Shown here piece after piece: positions 1 through 5,443 of a DNA stretch of 6,721 nucleotides. The position numbers and the translations under genes are program-made. Below the pieces are notes generated by a model. It made no database searches. It was not told where the DNA came from and saw only the letters and a program-made list of their open reading frames with translations. Every line of letters starts with the position of its first letter. Positions within the stretch are counted from its first letter, which is position 1. Source of the DNA: Planctomycetota bacterium (GTDB lineage Bacteria > Planctomycetota > Phycisphaerae > UBA1845 > PWPN01); contig JACQVT010000354.1 in the NCBI GenBank assembly GCA_016209665.1, positions 1 to 6,721 of the forward strand, in the 5' to 3' direction.

Positions 1-154
1 CCGGCGTGACGACGCCCCCGACCAGCTCCGCCGAGCCGGTCACGATGGCGCCGTCGCGGACGTACGGCCGAATGTCCACGTGCTGAGCCCTCGCCGAAGT
101 CACCGAAATGACAAACACGCCGCAGATCGCGGCGACGAAATGGCTTGACTTCAT
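1..154 (-). CDS. Secreted protein of unknown function, N-terminal fragment (cut by window edge)
   Basis: The frame opens with ATG at 154 and stays open to the window edge, giving 51 residues. The protein begins MKSSHFVAAICGVFVISV and has a signal peptide with a short basic start, a hydrophobic core and a likely cut after ARA (residues 21-23). The mature part starts QHVDIRPYVRDGAIVTG. That D-I-x-P...G-x-I-V-T-G pattern resembles the mature starts of many planctomycete secreted or PEP-CTERM-type proteins, but too little is visible to assign a family. The ribosome site GAGGAG lies about six bases before the ATG and overlaps the stop codon region of the prepilin-like gene. The spacing is 10 bases, so the two genes are almost certainly co-transcribed and possibly translationally coupled. 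The function is unknown. Confidence 0.8.
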   Translation of the reverse strand, partial: MKSSHFVAAICGVFVISVTSARAQHVDIRPYVRDGAIVTGSAELVGGVVTP

Positions 155-164
155 ATCCGTCTCC

Positions 165-959
165 TCATTGCTGGTATTGGTAGTTGATGAACAGACCCGG
201 ATCGAACTGGTTGCGTTCGAGGTCCTTGTACACCTGCTCGAACCGCAGCGTGTCCGCGTGCCCGTCGAGGAACCCGTAGTTGGTGATCGACTTGCTGGAC
301 CACTTCGGCCCGCCGTGGGCCTGGATCTCCAGTTGCGTGGCCGCCTTGCGGGGCCGGTCGGAAACCTCCGCCCAATCCTCCACGTGAGGATGGTCGGAGG
401 CGGCCAGGCAATCCGTCGGGCTGTAATAGGCGTTGGCCGGATCACACCTCTCGACCATGAACACGAAGTGCACGATGCCGCTGGGGTTGCGGACCTTCTC
501 GATCTTCGGCCACGTCACGTGCCGCCCGGTGAGATCCGGGACCGTTTCAACATCCAGGAAGTTGTTGATCCCGTAGCTCGTCCGGCGGTACGGGTATCCC
601 TTCTTGTTGGGGACGGGCACGCCTTGGCCCCCTTCGCTCACCAGCCAATGCGGGCTGTCGTCCACCGGCGAGCGCACCACCAGTCTGTTCTTGTAGCTCC
701 GCTGGAGTGTGCTGATCCAGGCGACTTTGAGATTGTCGTTCTGGATCCCGTGATTCAGCCCCGCCCGGATGAGCCATCCGTTGCTCGACGTGAGGTACAG
801 CCAGTGGGCCTCCTCCAGGCTCTTGAGGTTGGTCAGGCACATCGTCCGCCTGGCTGCCTTGCGGGCGTTGGCCAGCGACGGCAGCAGGATCGACAGCAGC
901 AGGGCGATGATCGCCGCCACCACGAGCACCTCGATCAACGTGAAACCACGTCGGCGCAT
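165..959 (-). CDS. Prepilin-type N-terminal methylation domain protein (type II pseudopilin-like)
   Basis: A 264-aa protein starting [14 protein letters not shown]. The basic leader ends at G5, with F6 as the first mature residue and E10 as the conserved Glu at +5, followed by a hydrophobic helix to about residue 28. This is the type IV prepilin / type II secretion pseudopilin signal, cut and N-methylated by a PilD-like peptidase. The helix continues into [18 protein letters not shown] (31-48), typical of the planctomycete DUF1559-like group. The C-terminus has HGG at 215-217 and FLDGH at 230-234, matching the H...DGH motif of that group. The ATG at 959 is preferred over longer starts because the prepilin signal must be N-terminal and AAAGGA lies about nine bases upstream. 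The gene sits between a DUF2946-like gene and a secreted-protein gene. Whether it is a structural pilin or a sorting or surface protein cannot be told. Confidence 0.93.
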   Translation of the reverse strand: MRRRGFTLIEVLVVAAIIALLLSILLPSLANARKAARRTMCLTNLKSLEEAHWLYLTSSNGWLIRAGLNHGIQNDNLKVAWISTLQRSYKNRLVVRSPVDDSPHWLVSEGGQGVPVPNKKGYPYRRTSYGINNFLDVETVPDLTGRHVTWPKIEKVRNPSGIVHFVFMVERCDPANAYYSPTDCLAASDHPHVEDWAEVSDRPRKAATQLEIQAHGGPKWSSKSITNYGFLDGHADTLRFEQVYKDLERNQFDPGLFINYQYQQ

Positions 960-1072
960 GGCTTCGTATCCTTTCCGAAAGCACCACATGCCGCCGCGCC
1001 CGCGAGCACAGGATCGCTGGCCGGCGGCGACGCAACAATGACACGAGATTCGCTGCGGGTTGCCCGGCGCAG

Positions 1073-1095
1073 GGCCTGACACGGCCGGTCAGGCC
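1073..1095. repeat. Perfect 8-bp inverted repeat between the DUF2946-like and prepilin-like genes
   Basis: GGCCTGAC (1073-1080) and GTCAGGCC (1088-1095) are perfect reverse complements around a 7-base loop. The element lies 41 bases after the DUF2946-like stop codon, inside the 176-base gap before the prepilin-like start at 959. In RNA it would form a GC-rich hairpin. No T-run follows on either strand, so it is not a standard intrinsic terminator. It could be an attenuator, an mRNA stabiliser or chance. I see no other clear signal in this gap and no convincing second promoter for the prepilin gene. Confidence 0.4.
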
Positions 1096-1135
1096 GCGCG
1101 CATCAGCGTCCAATCAGGTGAATCAACGGCGGAAA

Positions 1136-1423
1136 TCAGCCGACGTGGGGCGGAGCCCGCGAACCCAGGCCGCGGTGAACCTCGATCGAAGCCGGTGCCT
1201 TCTGGACGGGCAAAAGAGTGAAATCGGCGGCGGCCTCGCCGATGGGGGCGAGGCTGACGGCCCCAACCACCGCCGGCGCGGGATGAGTCAGTGCCAGACA
1301 CAGGTTGCAGTGCTGAGCATCGTGGTCGGCTTGGGCATAGGACGTGTGCACACCGAACAACAGGCCGGTCGAAACGACCAACCACGCGGCTGCGAGTATC
1401 AGTCTTGATCCGCGGAAATACAT
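1136..1423 (-). CDS. DUF2946-like small exported protein with Cys/His motif
   Basis: A 95-aa protein. Residues 7-24 form a hydrophobic segment followed by FGVHTSYAQA, a probable signal peptide cut after SYA or AQA. The mature start carries H34, H38, C39, C42 and H47 (HDAQHCNLCLALTH). The tail reads HRGLGSRAPP. A C-terminal R-x-P-P and an N-terminal HCxxC are characteristic of DUF2946-type proteins, which in proteobacteria are often found near copper-responsive or TonB-dependent receptor genes. A metal-binding role here is inference. The frame could open as far upstream as 1627, but that would overlap the propeller gene and lie upstream of the promoter at 1454-1483, whose start point near 1447 leaves about 24 leader bases. 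The ATG at 1423 is therefore chosen despite a weak ribosome site. Confidence 0.72.
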   Translation of the reverse strand: MYFRGSRLILAAAWLVVSTGLLFGVHTSYAQADHDAQHCNLCLALTHPAPAVVGAVSLAPIGEAAADFTLLPVQKAPASIEVHRGLGSRAPPHVG

Positions 1424-1448
1424 GTTGCTCGTACCCAAAGCACGATGT

Positions 1449-1465
1449 GCGACATTGTATGACGC
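1449..1465. promoter_or_regulatory. Imperfect palindrome overlapping the -10 box (possible operator)
   Basis: The arms GCGACAT (1449-1455) and ATGACGC (1459-1465) are reverse complements at six of seven positions, around a TGT centre. The element covers the whole -10 hexamer and reaches almost to the expected transcription start. A dimeric repressor could block the promoter here. It matches no operator consensus that I recognise, and short imperfect palindromes arise by chance. Confidence 0.3.
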
Positions 1466-1483
1466 TCTCCAGCGATAGGTCAA
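1454..1483 (-). promoter_or_regulatory. Sigma70-type promoter for the DUF2946-like/prepilin unit
   Basis: Read on the minus strand, TTGACC (1483-1478) and TACAAT (1459-1454) each match the sigma70 hexamers at five of six positions, separated by 18 bases. Transcription would start near 1447, about 24 bases before the ATG at 1423. The stretch is the only AT-richer part of the 76-base gap after the propeller gene stop. It probably makes the three genes to its left a separate transcription unit. No terminator hairpin is visible after the propeller gene, so read-through from the upstream genes remains possible. Confidence 0.65.
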
Positions 1484-1499
1484 GGAAAGAAACGAGGAT

Positions 1500-2885
1500 T
1501 CAGGGAAATTGAGGATCATTCCAGGCATAGACCAGCACGGTACCCTTGCCGGTGGCGACAAAATCCACCCGGCCGGGCACGCGAAGCCGGGCGAAGAACA
1601 CCGAGTTTCCGAACAAATCCACGCCAACGTCCGGTCCGGATACGCGCCAGCTCGCCGCGGCCACCTCGGCGGAGTCCAGCGAATGCACGCCCCTCAGGTC
1701 GCCCCGCAGGAGCCAGGCTTCCCCGGTCAGATTGCTGGTGGGCAGGTGCGTCCGGGCCGGGGCCCCGATCGCGAGCAGCGGTTCCCGGTCGCCCGTCGGC
1801 CGGCCCGTGTCGGTGGGCACGCCGAAGGACACCGCCGCGTCTTCCAGCGTCAGGTCCGAATCCGTGCGGGCGTCGAGGTCCCCGACCACCGGGCGGGTCC
1901 GCACGAAGACGGTTCCCCACTGCTCGGAGTCCGATCGCCGGCTGCGAATCAGCAGCGCGTCCGTCGATTCCGTCAGCCGGATCGCATCGACGCCCCGCAA
2001 CAGGTCGCGGCCGTCGCCCGAACGCACGAGGGCTATGACCGCATCGGTGATCGCAAATCGGCCGACAAGACCCACCGGCACGACGTAGATCACGTCCGCG
2101 ATCGGCTCCGCGATGACCAGATCGGGCCATCCGTTTCCGTCCAGATCGCCTGCGGCCAGGCTCCAGCCCAACGCACCGTTATCGGTGGCGATCGTGGCAT
2201 CGGCGTCGTCGGGCAGTTGCAGGTGGCCCGACCGCGGACCGAGCACGACGTACACCTCCGACCGCAGCGGACACGATACAATCAGGTCGGCCGCCCCATC
2301 GCCGTTGTAGTCGGTCTCGAGCATCGCCTGTCCGAGCGTCGCCGGCCCGTCGAGGGTGAGGAACGCGGCGGTCTCGAGGTCCTGATGCCCTCGCAGCCCG
2401 CCGCTGACCACGTAGACCGTCCCCGTCCACTGCAACGACACGTCCGTGCGGACGACGATGTCCCCCACGCCGTCGCCGTCCAGGTCCGCGACGGCCAGAT
2501 CGAGGCCGGCGTGGCGGTAGGGCACTTGGCCGTGCAGCGTCAAGTCGGCGGCGGTGACGGTCAGGTCCCGTGACACGACCGGGCCCAGGAGCACGTGCAC
2601 ATCCCCCCCTTCGCTCCGCGGATACTCGCCCGCGAGCGAGTCTCCGATGACCAGGTCGTCCAGTCCGTCACCGTTGAGGTCGGATGCGATCACCGCCGCC
2701 AAGTGGTCCTCGAACGTGATCCGGGCCGTTTCCACCGGCACGGCCACGCCCGGGTCCGGCGCCGGCGCGGGCACGCAGCCAACCACGAGCAGCGCGCCGA
2801 TCAGGCCGGCCCGCCTAGCGGCGAGGCGGGCCCGCAGACGGCGGAACCAACTGCGGTTCAGGGGGTGTCTCGGGCTCGCGCTCAT
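1500..2885 (-). CDS. FG-GAP repeat (integrin-alpha-like beta-propeller) lipoprotein
   Basis: A 461-aa protein with a long basic N-terminus (RSWFRRLRARLAARR, 11-25), a hydrophobic stretch and a lipobox VVGC with C37 as the lipidated residue. Four FG-GAP calcium loops of the form DxNGDGxxD are visible, starting at D69, D134, D192 and D247. Each is followed by a D-[LI]-[VI]-V strand, and most repeats contain a [VE]-[VI]-YVV-type strand. Repeat spacing is about 55-65 residues. Degenerate repeats without the loop continue to the end (FVRTRPV near 327, AWLLRGDL near 390), so a seven-bladed integrin-type propeller is likely. Such proteins bind ligands or partners at the cell surface. The ATG shares one base with the peptidase stop (TGATG), and GGAGGA lies 11 bases upstream, so the two genes are coupled. 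The binding partner is unknown. Confidence 0.88.
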   Translation of the reverse strand: MSASPRHPLNRSWFRRLRARLAARRAGLIGALLVVGCVPAPAPDPGVAVPVETARITFEDHLAAVIASDLNGDGLDDLVIGDSLAGEYPRSEGGDVHVLLGPVVSRDLTVTAADLTLHGQVPYRHAGLDLAVADLDGDGVGDIVVRTDVSLQWTGTVYVVSGGLRGHQDLETAAFLTLDGPATLGQAMLETDYNGDGAADLIVSCPLRSEVYVVLGPRSGHLQLPDDADATIATDNGALGWSLAAGDLDGNGWPDLVIAEPIADVIYVVPVGLVGRFAITDAVIALVRSGDGRDLLRGVDAIRLTESTDALLIRSRRSDSEQWGTVFVRTRPVVGDLDARTDSDLTLEDAAVSFGVPTDTGRPTGDREPLLAIGAPARTHLPTSNLTGEAWLLRGDLRGVHSLDSAEVAAASWRVSGPDVGVDLFGNSVFFARLRVPGRVDFVATGKGTVLVYAWNDPQFP

Positions 2886-4183
2886 CAGGGGACGGGTCCT
2901 CCGAGCATTTGTGCCGTGCGCTCGCGAATGGCCTCGGCCTCGGCAGTGTCCCGCCGGCCCATCACCCGCGACAGATACTGATCCGGCTGCTGCCAAAGCG
3001 GGATCAACGCCCGCGACCGGTCTTCCTGTCGCTCGGCCACCCGGAGCCGCTTGAGCTGGCGGGCGTCGGTGCCGTTGTTGATCGCCGGCGCCATCAGGCA
3101 GTTCGACTCCTGGCGCACGTGCCACAGGCCGACCGCGTGCCCGTACTCATGGGCCGCGACCGACGCCCACAAGGCGGCGTAGGTGTTGAAGTCGAAGTAC
3201 CGGCTCTGCTCGAAGGATTGGATGAACACGATGCCCACTTGGCCGCCGCGGTCCTCCACGTCGATCGTGGGCTCGACCCCCAGTGTCTTCATGCGGCCCT
3301 GCTGGAGGCCCAGGTCCTCGGGCGACGGCGTGGTAAACACGATCAGGTCGTAGTGTCCCGCCGCCTTGGCCTGGGCCTCATCCAGCGTGACCAGCACGTC
3401 CCAGTCAGCGTAGATGTATTCCACGAATTGCCGCAGCGTTTCCTGGAACCGTTGGGTCTGGCCGGCGAAGTCCGGCCGGGCCGACTCCAGGTCGAACGGC
3501 GGCAGGTCGCTGACGTGGATCAGCTCGCCGTGGTCGCCGACGAATGTCGCATTGCGGTCGCGGCTGCCGTCGAACTGCAAGAGGCACACGCCGCGCCGCG
3601 GCGCCGGCGGCGGCTCCCCGCGGATGCGGCTGATCCGAAATGCGTAATCGCCCGGCACGAACGACTGCACGACGAGGTAGTAGTCCCCGCCGCGGTCGAT
3701 CGGCACCGGCAACGCCCCCGGATAGCCCACGATCCCGGAATCCGCGTCGACCAGCATCACCGCCTGCCCGGTCGCGTTCTGGACCGTCTCCGCCTGGGCC
3801 AGCGGCGTCAGGCCGACAATCCGCTCGGCCAGCGACGATACGTCGATCGAAAGGTGGTCGCCGGCTTCCAGCCTCCCGAGCGAAAAGCAGTCGACCTCGC
3901 TCGGCGCCGGCACGTTGTTGCCGATGATCTGGCTGCCAAGATAGGACTGGATGGTCAGCAGGTTGCCCGGGTCGATCGCAATGCCGCCCGCGGCGTAACC
4001 GAGGTCGCCGAGCCAGGTCACCGGTCGGGCCGTTTCCAGTGAGCCGTCGCCGTCCGGATCGGTCTGGAAATCATAAAACGTCAGTGCCTCGGGGACGCCG
4101 GCATATCGGCATCCGGTCGGCCCCACGCTCAGCAGCGTCAGCGCCAGCGCCCACCACCGTCTCGCCCGCCTGGGAGGGTGCAT
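2885..4183 (-). CDS. Metzincin-type zinc metallopeptidase with N-terminal PPC-like domain
   Basis: A 432-aa protein. HEYGHAVGLWH (345-355) is a complete metzincin HExxHxxGxxH site: H345, H349 and H355 bind zinc and E346 is the catalytic base. M364 in NCLMAPAI fits the Met-turn. The N-terminus has RRARRWW followed by a hydrophobic segment ending GPTGC (C25), a possible lipoprotein signal although Pro at -3 is atypical. Residues about 38-187 read as a bacterial pre-peptidase C-terminal (PPC)-like beta domain (DPDGDGSLETARP; VDCFSLGRLEAGDHLSIDV; YYLVVQS...GDYAFRI). The catalytic domain spans about 197-400. It probably cleaves proteins at or outside the cell surface; the substrate is unknown. The frame is open to 4342, but the ATG at 4183 is preferred because it places the signal sequence at the N-terminus and excludes the REPIN-like repeat. 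The ribosome site is weak. Confidence 0.88.
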   Translation of the reverse strand: MHPPRRARRWWALALTLLSVGPTGCRYAGVPEALTFYDFQTDPDGDGSLETARPVTWLGDLGYAAGGIAIDPGNLLTIQSYLGSQIIGNNVPAPSEVDCFSLGRLEAGDHLSIDVSSLAERIVGLTPLAQAETVQNATGQAVMLVDADSGIVGYPGALPVPIDRGGDYYLVVQSFVPGDYAFRISRIRGEPPPAPRRGVCLLQFDGSRDRNATFVGDHGELIHVSDLPPFDLESARPDFAGQTQRFQETLRQFVEYIYADWDVLVTLDEAQAKAAGHYDLIVFTTPSPEDLGLQQGRMKTLGVEPTIDVEDRGGQVGIVFIQSFEQSRYFDFNTYAALWASVAAHEYGHAVGLWHVRQESNCLMAPAINNGTDARQLKRLRVAERQEDRSRALIPLWQQPDQYLSRVMGRRDTAEAEAIRERTAQMLGGPVP

Positions 4184-4200
4184 GAGAAGCCCCAGGCTTG

Positions 4201-4284
4201 TCGGAACCGCGACCGTGAGGGAGCGGCATTTTGCCCCCCGGGCGTTGTCCGCCGCAGTCCGCTTCCTGACGGGCGCGGTTCGGA
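4201..4284. repeat. REPIN-like inverted repeat pair (two 26-bp REP-type units)
   Basis: The 26 bases at 4201-4226 and the reverse complement of 4259-4284 agree at 22 of 26 positions. The shared core reads GAACCGCG-x-CCGT-x-AGG-x-AGCGG. The spacer is 32 bases (4227-4258) and contains a C-rich run. The whole could fold into a long imperfect hairpin. Two inverted REP units around a short spacer are the structure of REPINs, which are mobilised by RAYT transposases; none is encoded here. The CGCGACCGTGAGGGAGCGG core resembles a repeat I associate with planctomycete and related genomes, from memory. It lies 18 bases upstream of the peptidase ATG in the 162-base gap after the lipoprotein gene. In mRNA it could affect peptidase translation or transcript stability. 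Confidence 0.75.
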
Positions 4285-4345
4285 AAGGCTTTCTCACACA
4301 CGCCCTAAGATCCGCCAAGTTGTTGCATGTCGCATCTCGCATCGG

Positions 4346-5182
4346 CTATTCCCCCGCTCCCGGCGGATCGGGAACCGTATCCGTCAGGGCGATGAACTCG
4401 ATCGGCACTTCCTCGGGGAGCTGATGCGAGAAGATGTGCACCGGCGGGGATATCTCCACGTCGGGTATCACGGGCTCGAGCAGATAATCCCCGGCCGGCA
4501 GCGCGATGCCGAACCGTCCCTGCAAGTCGGCGAACACGCTGAGGCCGTACTGCGGCAGGCGGATCTCGACGTACGGGATCGGCTGGGCCAACCTGTTGAC
4601 GACGCGGCCCCGCAGCGGGAACAACTGCGGACTGGCCGGCGCCGGCGGGTCGTCGATGTGCACGCCGGCAAGACGCTGGGCCGGCAACCAGCCCGCCTGC
4701 ACGCCGATGGCCGCCGCCTGCGGGTCGGCCTCGAGGACCGTGCAGTCGATACGGCTGTCCAGCGTCAGCCAACCAGGGTCCGCCCGACAGCCATAGTCCC
4801 GCGACGGCAACATCTCGACCGAGACCGCAGCGTAAGGCTGACCGAGAACCGAGAAGTCCTCCAGCGGCGACGTGTCTGGATTCGCCCGATCGTAGGCCGC
4901 GATCTCCAGCCGTATGGACTCGGGGCACAGCGTGCCCCAGTCGGACAGGATCTCGAAGCTGATCGTGGCGCCCGGCGGCAGGGTGGGCGTCACCAGCGGT
5001 TCGAGCCCCGGCGCGGTCACGCGGCACACGACGTAACCGCGGGACATGTTCCGCAACCGCAGTTGCCGCGAGTCGAACGCGTTCGGCGAGACGACGCCCA
5101 CCACCTGGTCGGGTGCGTCCAGGCAGCCTGACGCAAGCGGCGACAGCAGCATGGCAACGGCGATCGATCGACGCAAGGACAT
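4346..5182 (-). CDS. Lipoprotein with C-terminal carboxypeptidase-regulatory-like domain
   Basis: A 278-aa protein starting MSLRRSIAVAMLLSPLASGC, a classical lipoprotein signal with lipobox LASGC and C20 as the lipidated residue. Residues about 25-125 look like a beta-rich domain (LRLRNMSRGYVVCRV...LPPGATISFEI) with C53 and C86. I do not recognise its family. Residues about 188-240 (LRGRVVNRLAQPIPYVEIRL, then LSVFADLQGRFGIALPAGDY) match the carboxypeptidase regulatory-like/transthyretin-like fold: a G-x-V strand, P-x-P-x-x-x-V and D-x-x-G-x-F...L-x-x-G-x-Y. That fold is common in surface and TonB-linked proteins. The ATG at 5182 is chosen because it begins the lipoprotein signal. The same frame runs on to 6691 only as antisense of the toroid gene. 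It is the first gene of the peptidase/propeller unit; its exact role is unknown. Confidence 0.85.
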   Translation of the reverse strand: MSLRRSIAVAMLLSPLASGCLDAPDQVVGVVSPNAFDSRQLRLRNMSRGYVVCRVTAPGLEPLVTPTLPPGATISFEILSDWGTLCPESIRLEIAAYDRANPDTSPLEDFSVLGQPYAAVSVEMLPSRDYGCRADPGWLTLDSRIDCTVLEADPQAAAIGVQAGWLPAQRLAGVHIDDPPAPASPQLFPLRGRVVNRLAQPIPYVEIRLPQYGLSVFADLQGRFGIALPAGDYLLEPVIPDVEISPPVHIFSHQLPEEVPIEFIALTDTVPDPPGAGE

Positions 5183-5211
5183 ATCTCGCGGGTCAGTCCA
5201 CTTGAGCCCCC

Positions 5212-5231
5212 GATACAGCGGCGGGTGTATC
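5212..5231. promoter_or_regulatory. Inverted repeat in the leader of the lipoprotein gene
   Basis: GATACA (5212-5217) and TGTATC (5226-5231) are perfect reverse complements around eight bases. With the promoter at 5242-5269 the transcript would start near 5235, so this element would lie at about +5 to +24. It could be an operator or a weak leader hairpin. It matches no regulator consensus that I know. Confidence 0.3.
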
Positions 5232-5241
5232 AGGCCAATCA

Positions 5242-5269
5242 AGTATCGGGCGAACCAGGCGGGTGTCAA
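5242..5269 (-). promoter_or_regulatory. Sigma70-type promoter for the lipoprotein/peptidase/propeller unit
   Basis: On the minus strand a perfect TTGACA (5269-5264) is followed after 16 bases by GATACT (5247-5242), which matches four of six -10 positions. A start near 5235 would give a leader of about 53 bases before the ATG at 5182. The -35 box sits in the loop of a small GGCGG/CCGCC palindrome (5258-5274) that directly abuts the nested repeat at 5276. No equally good site is seen for the divergent plus-strand gene. Confidence 0.5.
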
Positions 5270-5275
5270 CCGCCG

Positions 5276-5351
5276 GGGGGGCGGGCCTCCTTGCCCGCCT
5301 TCATCTCGACTCCAGCCCCAAGCAAAAGGCGGGCAGGGATGCCCGCCCCCC
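5276..5351. repeat. Nested palindromic repeat, two inverted 26-bp GC-rich units
   Basis: The 26 bases at 5276-5301 and the reverse complement of 5326-5351 agree at 24 of 26 positions, separated by 24 bases. Each unit is itself a hairpin: GGCGGGC-(6 bases)-GCCCGCC at 5280-5299 and again at 5328-5347. The two small hairpins could therefore form separately or the whole could fold as one long stem. The organisation is REPIN- or MITE-like, with a sequence unrelated to the repeat at 4201-4284. It separates two divergent genes, so it is not a shared terminator. Its strong stems could influence either promoter. Confidence 0.75.
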
Positions 5352-5443
5352 GAAGACTGCCCATCCTCCGCCACAAACGATTGCCCTAATCCAGAGCAGG
5401 GGGGTGGATCCTTACCTTGTGGGCGTCCGGCGGCGGGAGTAGG

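Noticed and set aside
108..1079. Plus-strand open frame of 323 codons
   Set aside because: It is antisense to the prepilin-like gene, with an Arg/Val/His-rich composition typical of GC-rich shadow frames and no recognisable domain.
1424..1627. N-terminal extension of the DUF2946-like protein
   Set aside because: It would overlap the propeller gene and start upstream of the promoter. The hydrophobic signal begins just after the ATG at 1423.
1509..2573. Plus-strand open frame of 354 codons
   Set aside because: It is antisense to the FG-GAP repeats, whose repeated DxNGDGxxD loops fix the coding strand.
2909..4042. Plus-strand open frame of 377 codons
   Set aside because: It is antisense to the metallopeptidase, whose HExxHxxGxxH site is decisive. 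The plus-strand product is compositionally biased and without motifs.
4184..4342. N-terminal extension of the metallopeptidase to an ATG at 4342
   Set aside because: It translates the REPIN-like repeat and puts the signal sequence 53 residues inside the protein.
5276..5351. CRISPR repeat or intrinsic terminator
   Set aside because: There are only two inverted copies with no regular direct repeats or spacers, there is no T-run, and the element lies between divergent genes.
5391..5418. Possible plus-strand promoter (TTGCCC, 16 bases, TACCTT) before the toroid gene
   Set aside because: The hexamers match only four and three of six positions, which is too weak to call.
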